Origin: Symplocastrum torsivum CPER-KK1
GTDB taxonomy: Bacteria > Cyanobacteriota > Cyanobacteriia > Cyanobacteriales > Coleofasciculaceae
Assembly: GCA_019358875.1 (NCBI GenBank)
Contig: JAHHIF010000071.1
Location: 1 to 37,725 of the forward strand
DNA length: 37,725 nucleotides
Direction: 5' to 3'
The translations under genes were made by a program, and so were the position numbers. The first letter of the stretch is position 1; each line of letters starts with the position of its first letter. Below the pieces are notes generated by a model. It did not search any database and was not told where the DNA came from. It worked only from the letters and a program-made list of their open reading frames with translations. This document shows, in pieces, positions 23,953 to 32,153 of the stretch.

Positions 23953-23985
23953 AACTTAAAGTCTTTAAATTACTTAAAGACCTTA
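23953..23985. promoter_or_regulatory. Candidate operator of the RHH protein
   Basis: GTCTTTAA (23961-23968) and TTAAAGAC (23974-23981) form 8-bp arms around ATTAC. ACTTAAAG is also directly repeated (23954 and 23972). It lies between the divergent RHH gene and the 24183 gene. Confidence 0.45.
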
Positions 23986-24182
23986 AGTGGTATAGTTACC
24001 ATAAGTGCCAAACATTACTTATGTCTTACTGCTTGTGTTACCAATCCTGCACTTGTAGCAGACCGTGGAACTAAACTCAAAGCAGACAAAGTAAGGCATT
24101 GAAGCCAAAAGGCAGCGCTTCACCGACCAAAGTTTACCGCTGCCTTTTCGGTTCCCTTCTTACGAATAGGAGACCTTAAACC

Positions 24183-24737
24183 ATGTTAATCAGACCTGGA
24201 AGCACTCGGAGCGATCGCTCCCAAGGTTACCAGCTAGCCTTGGACGATTTCGGCATTACAGAACTACTGACCCAACTGCAAAATTACTCTGATACTGACT
24301 TCGATACAGCACAGACGAACCCAACAAAACCGGAACTCGAAAGCTTAGCCGCCAATATCATCAGACAATCAACCACTAACCTCAACGGCAAAGCGATCGC
24401 TGACTACATAAAGGCTATGCGTCAAGGCAGCGCCAACATCCCTCCGGCATTAGTTCACCTTGCCGTACCGTCCCCATCCCTTGATTTACCTGCCAACTTC
24501 CCCAACGTGGAAACTCCTCGCTACTTGTATGGGGATAAACTCCGCTGGATTTGTGATGATGACAACACAGACTGGGGTGTTGTCAGTGGCAGATTCTATA
24601 CCTTCGCTCCTCATCACTGTGCATGGATGTGGTGCTACCTGATTTGGCTAGACAAAAACTCCCCCAGTGCCACTCGTATCGTTGCTGATATCGCTTGGGA
24701 AAATGACCTTGAACCTGTTGATGAGGAGAAAAGCTGA
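24183..24737 (+). CDS. Plasmid protein of unknown function
   Basis: 184 residues from ATG 24183 with AGGAGA upstream. The N-terminal half is polar and helical (ELLTQLQNYSDTDFDT). The middle has a conserved-looking YLYGDKLRWICDDDNTDWGV, and later WMWCYLIWLDKNSPSATRIV is Trp-rich. No signal peptide or recognised domain. The stop overlaps the next start as ATGA-type TGATG (1-bp overlap), so it is translationally coupled to the helix-turn-helix gene. I know such pairs only as cyanobacterial plasmid genes without assigned function. Confidence 0.6.
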   Translation: MLIRPGSTRSDRSQGYQLALDDFGITELLTQLQNYSDTDFDTAQTNPTKPELESLAANIIRQSTTNLNGKAIADYIKAMRQGSANIPPALVHLAVPSPSLDLPANFPNVETPRYLYGDKLRWICDDDNTDWGVVSGRFYTFAPHHCAWMWCYLIWLDKNSPSATRIVADIAWENDLEPVDEEKS

Positions 24738-25039
24738 TGAAACCCTCACCTCGTCCTCTAGGTGAGCCGGAGCAAAACCTGCTCCGGCTTTATACCCACT
24801 GCCAACTTGGGATGACACCCCAAAAGTTTTACTCCAAGTGGGACGTTAGCCAAGAGCAAATTGCCTCGATCTGCGATCGCTCGATTCTTACGGTTCGCAG
24901 TTGGTTCGGGAGGGGACAAAACTCTCGCTCACCACTACCGATTGACCTGCGGCATCTGGCATTGATGGATTTCCTGCTGGAACATTGGGAAGACATTCCC
25001 GAATCACTGAGAAATCAACTGTGTCCACCAGAGCGTTGA
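24737..25039 (+). CDS. Small protein with helix-turn-helix-like region
   Basis: 100 residues. KFYSKWDVSQEQIASICDRS followed by ILTVRSWFGRG reads as a helix-turn-helix (resembling the recognition region of small transposase-associated or Xre-like proteins). The C terminus LRHLALMDFLLEHWEDIPES is helical. It is coupled by a 1-bp overlap to the 24183 gene. It may bind DNA and regulate the operon or the plasmid; no clear family. Confidence 0.55.
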   Translation: MKPSPRPLGEPEQNLLRLYTHCQLGMTPQKFYSKWDVSQEQIASICDRSILTVRSWFGRGQNSRSPLPIDLRHLALMDFLLEHWEDIPESLRNQLCPPER

Positions 25040-25160
25040 GTTTAGCTAGTGTTTGTTGGGTAAAAGCCGACGACTGATGAACCAATGGCATGGCTGTTTG
25101 TGTGATGACAATTACATAAGTTGAACGAAATATCAATACAACCGCGATATGTATTTGCCT

Positions 25161-25182
25161 GCCACCCACTTGATAGGGTGGC
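25161..25182 (+). promoter_or_regulatory. Hairpin just upstream of the pentapeptide gene
   Basis: GCCACCC (25161-25167) pairs with GGGTGGC (25176-25182), 12 bp before ATG 25195. It could attenuate transcription from the upstream pair or mask the ribosome site. Confidence 0.5.
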
Positions 25183-25194
25183 TTCGTTATTTGA

Positions 25195-26217
25195 ATGGCT
25201 CACAACTTATCTCCAAGAAAAAACATGAACAAACCGACCCGAAGCCAACAAGACGAGACAGTTAATCATCACTCAAACCAGCTTGAAAATGACTTGGAAA
25301 GACTCGGCTCACTCCAACTCAATTTACCGGGAGCTGACTTGAGTGGAGCTAACTTCAAGGGTAAAGATTTGAGCTACTCACAACTACCAGGTGCAAACCT
25401 TAGAAACACCAACTTCAAGGGTGCTAACTTAACAGGTGTCAACTTCTTTAACGCCAACCTGCAAGGAGCCACTCTCACAAGAAGCCAACTAAACAATGCC
25501 AATTTAGAACAGGCTGACGTGAGAAACGCTGACTTGCAGAACGCTCAACTCACCGAGGCTTGTCTGAGGGGTTCGATCTTGAATTACAGCACACTCTTCC
25601 GAGCGAATTTGACTGGGGCAAATTTAGAAGGTGCCAGCCTGCTCGAAACGAACGTAAGCGGTGCAATTTTACGAGGTGCGATTCTCACAGGAGCAAACTT
25701 AGCTCATGCCGAATTAGGAGACGCAGATTTGACAAATGCTGACCTGAGTCATGCCAATCTTGCTAAGTGTGAGCTTCTCAATACGAATCTAAGTGGTGCC
25801 AATCTAGAGAATACAATTCTCTCTCGTGGACTCAATCATTGCCAGAAAGTTTACAGCAATCACAAAATTTCAGAGTGGCAAGGAATGCGTTTCCGTTCCC
25901 AAACCGAAATCAAGATAGCAAAGGCATTAGAAGAACGAGGATTGTTGTACTGCCCAAATAGCTTGGTTCGTTTGGGGAATTATCACAAAAGCTTTGAGGT
26001 AGATTTTATCGTTTGTTATCCGACTCGTATGGGTTGGAGATGGGCGGTTTTGGAAGTTGACGGTTATTGGCACTTGCCTGAGAAAAGGGCTAAAGAACAC
26101 GAAAGGGAACGACTGTTTGAACATAGTGGGGTGCGGGTGCATCGATTTGATGCCAACTTGTGCGAACAAGACTCGCACTCCGTCGTTAGCGAGTTGATGG
26201 ATTTGATGAGTCACTAG
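25195..26217 (+). CDS. Pentapeptide-repeat protein fused to a DUF559-type nuclease
   Basis: 340 residues. Residues ~40-212 are about 34 pentapeptide repeats of the A(D/N)LXX type (GADLSGANFKGKDLSYSQ and onward), predicted to fold as a right-handed beta-helix. Residues ~230-340 resemble the Vsr/DUF559 PD-(D/E)xK nuclease fold: SQTEIKIAKAL (E238), FEVDFIV (D270), VLEVDGYWHL (E287, D289, H293), then RERLFEHSGVRVHRFDA. Pentapeptide helices often mimic DNA or mediate binding; DUF559 domains are found in DNA-repair and restriction contexts. The fusion suggests a targeted nuclease or an immunity/effector protein. ATG 25195 is used; ATG 25225 is an alternative. It lies downstream of the coupled pair at 24183-25039. 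Confidence 0.8.
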   Translation: MAHNLSPRKNMNKPTRSQQDETVNHHSNQLENDLERLGSLQLNLPGADLSGANFKGKDLSYSQLPGANLRNTNFKGANLTGVNFFNANLQGATLTRSQLNNANLEQADVRNADLQNAQLTEACLRGSILNYSTLFRANLTGANLEGASLLETNVSGAILRGAILTGANLAHAELGDADLTNADLSHANLAKCELLNTNLSGANLENTILSRGLNHCQKVYSNHKISEWQGMRFRSQTEIKIAKALEERGLLYCPNSLVRLGNYHKSFEVDFIVCYPTRMGWRWAVLEVDGYWHLPEKRAKEHERERLFEHSGVRVHRFDANLCEQDSHSVVSELMDLMSH

Positions 26218-26290
26218 CACGCGCTTCTCAGAGGTGGAATTTTCTCTCGGCTCACGCGCTTCGATTATCTCTCGGCTACGGCAACGAATT

Positions 26291-26330
26291 AAGCAATCTA
26301 AGTGTCTAACCGTTAGACACTTGATTGCTT
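26291..26330. repeat. Dispersed palindrome, copy 9 (C centre)
   Basis: The core lies at 26302-26320. The arms AAGCAATC-T-AA / TTGATTGCTT pair with one bulged T. It lies between two convergent genes (25195 plus, 26450 minus), which fits a bidirectional terminator. Confidence 0.9.
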
Positions 26331-26449
26331 TATGCCAATTCATCTAACAGTGCTGTGACCTCTGGTCAATCAGCGATATTTTCCCCACCCTAGTCGCTTG
26401 AGGAGAACGCGATCGCGTACTGCTGGCACTAACAAGCGTCTTGATGGCT

Positions 26450-27037
26450 CTACGCCGACAGAATCTGCTGAGATGTCAGAGTCAATTCAGGAAAAGCCTG
26501 AGAAATAATCCGTTCATTTCCTTTAAACTCAGTTGTCTTATAGCTACTACCTTCCAGTAGCAGAACTGAAACCTTAGCGTTTCGCAGATCTACAATCCAA
26601 TACTCAAGAATTCTGATCGCTTTATACTCCTCTTCTTTACTGCCGTAGTCTGTTTTTTTAGAGCCAGGACTCACTATTTCAACAGCCAGTAGAGGCGGAG
26701 TTCGCAGGACAGCCGACGATTTTTTATCAGCTTTCAACTCTTGCCACTGTGATGAAGTCATTACACAGACATCCGGAGTGCGAGAATGCTCTTTCCCCGT
26801 AACTGGATTTGTGCGCGTGTATACTCCCACGTCGCGCTTAACTATCCAGGGGTGTTCGAGTCGGCGGATTTCTGCTCTGAAAGCATCAGATAATAAATCA
26901 ATGGCATCGGAGTGGTCAGCCGTTGGCAGTGGAACCATCGCTAGTTCTCCGTTGACCAACTCATAGCGGTTGTCCGTGCCGTCATCGTAGGTAAGATACT
27001 CCTCAAAAGTTAGGCTCTTTACAGATGCTTGAGTCAT
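26450..27037 (-). CDS. Uma2 family (DUF820) putative endonuclease
   Basis: 195 residues from ATG 27037, preceded by GAAGGAG at good spacing; an upstream in-frame start would add 28 residues and is not needed. It shows the family pattern: LTFEEYLTYDDGTDNRYELV, NGELAMVP, then SRTPDVCVM, LAVEIVSPGSKKTDYGSKEE, and EYWIVDLRNAKVSVLLLEGS. The PD (TPDV) and E-x-(V/S) positions are those of the PD-(D/E)xK fold. This family is very abundant in cyanobacteria; its biological role is not established. Confidence 0.85.
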   Translation of the reverse strand: MTQASVKSLTFEEYLTYDDGTDNRYELVNGELAMVPLPTADHSDAIDLLSDAFRAEIRRLEHPWIVKRDVGVYTRTNPVTGKEHSRTPDVCVMTSSQWQELKADKKSSAVLRTPPLLAVEIVSPGSKKTDYGSKEEEYKAIRILEYWIVDLRNAKVSVLLLEGSSYKTTEFKGNERIISQAFPELTLTSQQILSA

Positions 27038-27359
27038 AGCGATCGCTCCTTCAAAAACCTTGTCATCCAGTAGCGCTGTTACTTCCTGCTGGTATGAACC
27101 TCGATTATCGTCGTAAATCATCAGGGTGTCTAACAGCCGATGACGTGAAAGCTTAGCTTCCGCATCAAAGTTACCAAGGTTTGGCTGGCTTCCCTCATTC
27201 CGCCTCAGTGGATTAACTCATATGCTGCACCAATCAGGAGAAACCCCTAAGCCGCTGCTCAGGGAGTTTGGGGGGTCAAAATGTACTTCCTTATAGTTGC
27301 TTGCGTGCTGTAAAGTTGCGTTTCGTCTCTCAACCCAACCGACAAACGTGACGTAGGCT
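27038..27359. other. Intergenic
   Basis: No gene is supported. A single half of the palindrome core, GTGTCTAAC, occurs at 27126-27134 without its partner arm, perhaps a decayed copy. The rest holds the promoter region of the Uma2 gene. Confidence 0.4.
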
Positions 27360-28100
27360 TCAAGCCGTCAATCCACCATCCACATTGAGCGTTGCCCCAG
27401 TAATGTTTGCAGCCTTTGGACTCGCTAGAAAAGTAACGAGTTCTGCCACATCCTGCGGCTTGCCATAGCGCCCTATAGCCGTCAGGGCACTCAGCGTTTC
27501 CCCAAATGGGCCGTTTTCTGGATTCAGTTGTGTATTAATCGGACCCGGTTGAACAGTATTAACCGTAATCCCTTTAGACCCTAAATCTCGTGCCTAGCCC
27601 TGACTCATAGCCGCCACGGCTCCCTTACTCATCGCGTAGAGTGAGCCTCCTGTAAAGGGCATCACATCCCCAAAAACGCTGCCAATGGTAATAATCCGAC
27701 CGCCCTCGCCCATGACTTTTACCGCCTCACACACAGCCGCGAATACGGCACGGACATTGACTTGCATCATCCGGTCAAAATCCTCAAGTGTGGTCTCACT
27801 CACCGATTTCAACTCAAAAATCCCAGCATTGTTGACGAGAATATCCAACCCGCCAAATTGACGAATCGCTTCCTTAACCGCAGCCGCAACACTCTCCGCC
27901 TGCATGGCATCGGCTTGGATGGCAACTCCATTAACCCCGTACTGCTTGATTTCGCTCACAACCTGGTGTGCCGTCTCTGCGGATTTACTATAAGTAATTG
28001 CAACATCAGCTCCCTCAGATGCCAATTGTGAAGCGATCGCCGCACCAATGCCTCGGCTACCACCCGTGACAAATGCTTTCTTTCCTTTTAGATCAGCCAT
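27360..28100 (-). pseudogene. Short-chain dehydrogenase/reductase broken by one amber codon
   Basis: The full 246-codon frame is present but codon 169 is TAG (27594-27596). Before it come the cofactor motif TGGSRGIG (12-19), NNAG, and SLYAMSK containing the YxxxK catalytic pair. After it the frame continues ARDLGSKGITVNTVQPGP and ends ITGATLNVDGGLTA then TGA, as in a normal SDR of this length. SQGLARDLG would be expected, so TTG-to-TAG is the likely change. It would have been an NADPH-dependent reductase resembling the FabG/glucose-dehydrogenase group. Either a recent pseudogene or a read-through gene; a sequencing error is also possible. Confidence 0.85.
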
Positions 28101-28317
28101 CCAATTCTCCTTTAGTGATAACGGCTACTTACAAAATAGAACACGCACAGCCCGTGCCTCCCCTGACATCCGGCTAAACTCCCAACCTTGCTCATTAACG
28201 CTGACGACAACTGACTACTTTTTCGCTGACTTGGAGCGTGAAGCTGTTGCGCCTCGCTGTTTGTGTAGCAAGCGTCCCAAAAACAATGTTTGACTCCCGC
28301 AACTAATCAGGCAATCG

Positions 28318-28338
28318 AGTGTCTAACCGTTAGACACT
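28318..28338. repeat. Dispersed palindrome, copy 10 (C centre)
   Basis: The core lies at 28319-28337 with one extra A-T pair, 84 bp after the 3' end of the minus-strand recombinase gene. Confidence 0.85.
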
Positions 28339-28421
28339 ACATCGTCATAGGTTTATTTCCCGACGTATGAAATCATAGTTTGAGCAAGTTAGGGTATTAA
28401 TTCCGAATACATACCAACTGT

Positions 28422-29069
28422 TTAGGTTTCAGGACTAGTGTTAATAGGATTGCACGGCTCCCAACTCCCGGTGCCCAACTCCCCACCTTTACCCGCATGA
28501 CTCAACATTGACAATGCCGCTACGGCTCCCCGAACCTGTTCCGGCTTCACTTCTAGATATTTCTGCAACTGCTCTAGATTGTTATGTCCCGATATCTCCT
28601 GAATCACTCTCAAAGGGATACCTGCATTCGAGAGTTGGGTTAATCCAGTACGTCGAAAACTGTGGGTGCTACCTCCCTCAATCCCTACCCGACTCATAGC
28701 TTCTCTCAATATCCTTGCGGCTGAATCCGAGTTGATGTGTCCTCTACCCCAGCGACCTGGAAAGAGATACCCGCTCTCTGGATGTTGGTATGCAATTAGC
28801 AACCCTCGTAAATCCTCAATCACTGGGATGCTTCTAGTCGCAAGCTTCCCCTTGGTGTTACCTTTGCGGAAAAGAAGCTCTGGTCTAACTTTCCCCTTGC
28901 TGTAGACATCGTTAACGTTAAGGGTGCAAGCTTCGTTAATGCGACAACAGCAGTAGAGGCAGATTCCGAACAAAGCGCGATCGCGGTCGGTCTGCAACCC
29001 TTGACTAAAGAGCAACTGGATTTCCGACTGGCTGAGAATCTTGGCTTGACCGTGGCGGTCTATTTTCAT
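28422..29069 (-). CDS. Compact tyrosine recombinase, catalytic domain only
   Basis: 215 residues with a complete catalytic set: R43 in LYCCCRINEA, Lys in the beta-hairpin FRKGNTKGK (~69-76), H136-x-x-R139 in STHSFRRTG, H162 in SGHNN and nucleophile Y171 in LQKYLEV. It lacks the separate N-terminal core-binding domain of XerC-like proteins. Such short recombinases are common on cyanobacterial plasmids and presumably act on short plasmid sites. The ORF is flanked by two same-orientation copies of the dispersed palindrome (28319-28337 and 29110-29128). A truncated paralogue is at 333-467, also next to a palindrome. The last ~25 residues (GGELGTGSWEPCNPINTSPE) look like an unrelated extension. 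Confidence 0.85.
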   Translation of the reverse strand: MKIDRHGQAKILSQSEIQLLFSQGLQTDRDRALFGICLYCCCRINEACTLNVNDVYSKGKVRPELLFRKGNTKGKLATRSIPVIEDLRGLLIAYQHPESGYLFPGRWGRGHINSDSAARILREAMSRVGIEGGSTHSFRRTGLTQLSNAGIPLRVIQEISGHNNLEQLQKYLEVKPEQVRGAVAALSMLSHAGKGGELGTGSWEPCNPINTSPET

Positions 29070-29109
29070 CTCAAAAGCTCCGGCTCTTCTACCAAAATTA
29101 TCGGATTAC

Positions 29110-29128
29110 GTGTCTAACCGTTAGACAC
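29110..29128. repeat. Dispersed palindrome, copy 11 (C centre)
   Basis: Exact core 40 bp upstream of the recombinase start. The first flanking pair is mismatched (C/A), after which ATT pairs with TAA outside. Confidence 0.9.
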
Positions 29129-29528
29129 ATAACCAATAGTTATGCGAGAATCTGACACAATTCATATCAAACTAGAGCGTGTCTCCCCGTTTTTTGAAAG
29201 GAGACGGTTTCCTGAAAACTTTCCGCAAGGTGGAGGCTGTGGAGATGCCATCCGCTATTCGGGTTTGTAGTACTCAAAATTGGATACTACAGAAGTCAGA
29301 AGTTAGGGCAGAAGCGATCGCCTTTTAAAAACTAATAATTCATCAGGTTACACCGATAGCAAGGGCAGTTAGGAAGTTAGAACGTGGCTAGATTCTAGAG
29401 TTTTTTTGTTATATCCGTTATATATTTCCGTTGCGGTTACTTCGGCTCTAGCTCATTTAACACTTCAAATGCGATCGCGCTCATTCTGAAGCCCCTGACT
29501 AAAGGGCAACTGAGACTAGATAGTCTAA
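29129..29528. other. Intergenic
   Basis: No gene is supported. GTCTCC (29181-29186) and GGAGAC (29200-29205) form a hairpin around a T-rich loop. GTTATATCCGTTATATA near 29409-29425 is a short direct repeat. Confidence 0.4.
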
Positions 29529-29562
29529 TCAATAAATGTAGATAGTACTCTACATTTATTGA
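29529..29562 (-). terminator. Strong hairpin over the stop codon of the 29556 gene
   Basis: Perfect 14-bp arms (TCAATAAATGTAGA and its complement) surround TAGTAC. The arm overlaps the last codons and stop of the minus-strand gene. There is no clear T-run after it, so it may stabilise the mRNA end rather than terminate. Confidence 0.55.
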
Positions 29563-29966
29563 AGTAGAGAAAGAAATAACCCATCAATAGCTTGGGCGGC
29601 TTGATTAAGCATGAAGCCCTGGAAAAGGATAATTCCGATAAAGAGTCCTAAAAGACTAGCTAGGATAATAAATGTTGAAATCTCAAAGCCCTGAGAACGA
29701 CTAGAGGAAAACATCGGTAAATCAGGATTAAGCTCGGAAATTTCTTCAAACTCAACCGGATGTTCTATAGAATCGGTTAACTGTTGTAGAACTTTTTTGA
29801 CCTGAGCATCATTACGAAATTGTCCTTGACCAACAATTAGATTCCAGGTAGGAACAAAGAAACGATAAATTTTCACAGTGATTACCCCGGCTGTAGTCAG
29901 GATTGAATTGGAACTAAAAGCTTGTTGAAGAGTCCAGTCTCCCCAAAGTTGGCAGTTGGAGAACAT
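29556..29966 (-). CDS. Small membrane-anchored protein, unknown
   Basis: 136 residues. The N-terminal half is soluble-looking (LTTAGVITVKIYRFFVPTWN, then an acidic FEEISELNPDLPMF). One hydrophobic segment near 95-117 (STFIILASLLGLFIGIILFQ) is followed by LNQAAQAIDGLFLSLLQ. No signal peptide, so probably a C-terminal membrane anchor. No family was recognised. Its stop codon lies inside a perfect hairpin. Confidence 0.5.
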   Translation of the reverse strand: MFSNCQLWGDWTLQQAFSSNSILTTAGVITVKIYRFFVPTWNLIVGQGQFRNDAQVKKVLQQLTDSIEHPVEFEEISELNPDLPMFSSSRSQGFEISTFIILASLLGLFIGIILFQGFMLNQAAQAIDGLFLSLLQ

Positions 29967-30469
29967 CCTGAGGAAGGCTGTTATCCTGCGGTCTAATGGC
30001 TTGAATTACCTAAAACCCGTCTGTGAGCGCGTTTCTTCTCGGAGTCGAACTGTCAGCAAGTCATCACCTATTGTTAGATGACTTGCTATTGCCATTGCTA
30101 GCGTCGATGAAGCAGCGGCTGAAAGGGGTGAAACCTGGAATCCAACAAAAGTGATTGTTTATACCATTCTGGCAGAAACTCCTAGCCGCAGCAAGATCTA
30201 GGGGTAGGCAAGGGCGCGATCGCACTTGCCCTTACAGAGCCGTCTATAGGTGATAAGGTGCAAGCTCTGAGTTACCCGGTCGGGAATAGTTAAGGAACTC
30301 AGCTTGGACGAACCGACTCTAGAGAATCGGGTGATTCAATTCGCCGAAAATCCGCAGCTTTTAGCCGCAGCAGATTGTGGATAAGAATTGGGGAATTAGG
30401 CTTTTTCAAGTCTTTCGAGTACAGGTTACATAAACGACTTGTAGAGATGATGCTCAAAGGAGTCTATCA
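29967..30469. other. Intergenic with a strong hairpin
   Basis: AGCAAGTCATC (30055-30065) pairs perfectly with GATGACTTGCT (30077-30087), 11 bp, loop 11. 30213-30242 repeats 45-76. Short open stretches (for example one encoding LSLDEPTLENRVIQFAENPQ at about 30300-30381) have no start codon and no recognised family; they may be gene tails. Confidence 0.4.
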
Positions 30470-30877
30470 ATGTCGAGACAGCCGTCGCTGAATTCTTGGA
30501 GAGGATATCTAGCAGCAAGTCTAGGAGGTGCGACAGGTGCCGTCGTGCTAACGGCAATATGTTTATTTTTAGCTTATGTATATGTACGAAGCCAAAAGAA
30601 CGGGGGACTTGAGGGACTTGTGGTACTCCTATTGTGTTCGTATGCTGGTTTTTGGATTGGAGAAGTGCTTGGTTGTTGGCTAGCTTTACGTTTGGGAGGT
30701 TATGCAAAGGCTTCACGAACAACTTACCTTCTAGCCGGACTGACCTTTTTTGCGGTCTTAGTCTTTTTTTCCAACATTCCGATGGCTTTTACGAGGGGAA
30801 TAAACGCGGCGTTCTGGGTGCTAGTTGGCTTGACTTCGATAACTTTACCCTTGCTGGCACGGTTTTTGGCTCGGTAA
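30470..30877 (+). CDS. Small integral membrane protein, unknown
   Basis: 135 residues with about four hydrophobic segments: LGGATGAVVLTAICLFLAYV (~18-40), LEGLVVLLLCSYAGFWIGEV (~47-72), TTYLLAGLTFFAVLVFFSNI (~84-104) and AAFWVLVGLTSITLPLLARF (~112-133). Short basic loops separate them. There is no recognised family. It lies upstream of the partition genes in the same direction, but ~260 bp separate them, so co-transcription is uncertain. Confidence 0.55.
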   Translation: MSRQPSLNSWRGYLAASLGGATGAVVLTAICLFLAYVYVRSQKNGGLEGLVVLLLCSYAGFWIGEVLGCWLALRLGGYAKASRTTYLLAGLTFFAVLVFFSNIPMAFTRGINAAFWVLVGLTSITLPLLARFLAR

Positions 30878-31072
30878 GTCTGAAACTAACGAGGGCTTGC
30901 AACCTATCCAAGGGTTAAGAGTTCTATTTGGCAAGACCTGCCAAGTTCAACGCGATCGCATCCTCACCCGCCAAGTGAGCAAGTCGGCTCCCCAGTCCAT
31001 GCCGTCAAACAAGTTGCTAGACCAGTTAATTGTTCAACTCAAGAGTTTCACCAATTCAAAAAGGCAGTAATT

Positions 31073-31109
31073 CAGCAAGGTGAACATAGACAAATGCAGC
31101 AAGGCGAAT
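31073..31109. promoter_or_regulatory. Candidate partition-operator repeats upstream of parA
   Basis: CAGCAAGGTGAAC (31073-31085) and CAGCAAGGCGAAT (31097-31109) are direct repeats 24 bp apart, 31-67 bp upstream of ATG 31140. A third CAGCAAGGTGAA lies inside the parG-like gene near 31997. Type Ib partition operators are often short repeats bound by the RHH partner, so this is a reasonable operator or centromere site; function inferred. Confidence 0.45.
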
Positions 31110-31139
31110 TATGCTGCCTCTACGGGTTGAGGAGACACC

Positions 31140-31727
31140 ATGTTAATAACGGTGGCTGGATTTAAAGGAGGCGTGGGGAAAACGACTTCTGCCGTTCATC
31201 TTGCTTGTTACTTCGCTTCGATTGGCAAGACATTACTGGTTGACGGTGACCCAAATCGAAGCGCGACTGGGTGGAGTAAGCGAGGGCACCTGCCGTTCAA
31301 GGTTGTAGACCTGATGCAAGCGGCTCTCTATTCTCCTTCCTACGAACACATCGTCATTGACACAGCGGCTAGACCCGACCGGGATGATCTCGAAGCCTTG
31401 GCAGATGGGTGCAACCTTTTGGTACTACCGACAACCCCAGATGCTTTAGCAATTGATGCACTAATGCAAACGGTAGACCAACTACAGACATTAGGAAGCG
31501 ATCGCTATCGAATCTTGTTGACGATGGTTCACCCTAAACCTGTGAAGATGGCAGCGCAGGCTAGAGTCGCTTTATCCGAGGTGCCAATGTTTAAACGGGA
31601 TATCAGACGTTTAATCTGCTACGAGAAGGCATCGCTAGAAGGTGTACCCGTGTATGAGGTTAAAGACCGGATGGCAAAACCCGCTTGGCAAGACTATCTA
31701 GCAGTTGGTAAGGAAATCTTGTCATGA
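31140..31727 (+). CDS. parA: ParA-type partition ATPase
   Basis: 195 residues starting MLITVAGFKGGVGKTTSAVH, the deviant Walker A KGGVGKTT of ParA/MinD ATPases at 9-16. LLVDGDPNRSATGWSKRG holds the A' region and HIVIDTAARPDR the Walker B-like Asp. The short length without an N-terminal helix-turn-helix domain is that of type Ib ParA (as in ParA/ParG of TP228-like systems). It drives plasmid segregation on the nucleoid. GAGGAG precedes the ATG. The stop overlaps the next gene by 4 bp (ATGA), so the pair is translationally coupled. Confidence 0.85.
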   Translation: MLITVAGFKGGVGKTTSAVHLACYFASIGKTLLVDGDPNRSATGWSKRGHLPFKVVDLMQAALYSPSYEHIVIDTAARPDRDDLEALADGCNLLVLPTTPDALAIDALMQTVDQLQTLGSDRYRILLTMVHPKPVKMAAQARVALSEVPMFKRDIRRLICYEKASLEGVPVYEVKDRMAKPAWQDYLAVGKEILS

Positions 31728-32059
31728 GCGACCCAAAAGATTTGTTCAAGAAGTTGGTACGTGAACGGAACGAAGCTCAGCCCGTGGTGCCGGATTCCGC
31801 ATCACCTGAACCAAAGAAACGCGGTAGACCAGCTATAGGAAAACGGAGCGATCCGAACTGGATTGGTAGAACCTACTACATCCGCAAAGAAACTGACCTA
31901 GACGTAGAGGATGAGCTGTTAAAGCTAAAGCGACGGGGAATTGAACTGGATAAGTCGGAGTTGGTTGACTCGTTGCTCGATGCTTGGCTGAAATGGCAGC
32001 AAGGTGAAGATTCAGAAAGTCTGCTGTCTGAAATTACGCCAAGGCGAAAAGATGATTAA
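31724..32059 (+). CDS. ParG-like RHH partition partner
   Basis: 111 residues. The N-terminal ~45 residues are polar, proline-rich and basic (PEPKKRGRPAIGKRSDPNWI), probably unstructured, as in ParG-type proteins where such a tail stimulates ParA. The C-terminal part (GRTYYIRKETDLDVEDELLK, LKRRGIELDKSELVDSLLDA, WLKWQ) fits a strand-helix-helix RHH fold for binding the partition site. The 4-bp overlap with parA supports a single operon. A palindrome lies 12 bp after its stop codon. Confidence 0.75.
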   Translation: MSDPKDLFKKLVRERNEAQPVVPDSASPEPKKRGRPAIGKRSDPNWIGRTYYIRKETDLDVEDELLKLKRRGIELDKSELVDSLLDAWLKWQQGEDSESLLSEITPRRKDD

Positions 32060-32070
32060 AGACGTATTAT

Positions 32071-32097
32071 AAGAGTGTCTAACGGTTAGACACTCTT
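32071..32097. repeat. Dispersed palindrome, copy 12 (G centre)
   Basis: The core lies at 32075-32093 with AAGA / TCTT arms. It lies 12 bp after the parG-like stop codon and before the convergent DUF3606 gene. Its right flank (CACTCTTGGCAT, TCTCGGTCAGGTG, GATCGCATT) is shared with copy 3. Confidence 0.9.
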
Positions 32098-32153
32098 GGC
32101 ATTGTCTCGGTCAGGTGCGATCGCATTCCTGAACTGTTTGCGAGAACCTTCTT

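Noticed and set aside
27126..27134. Single half GTGTCTAAC of the palindrome.
   Set aside because: No partner arm; a 9-mer alone can occur by chance, so only mentioned in the gap entry.
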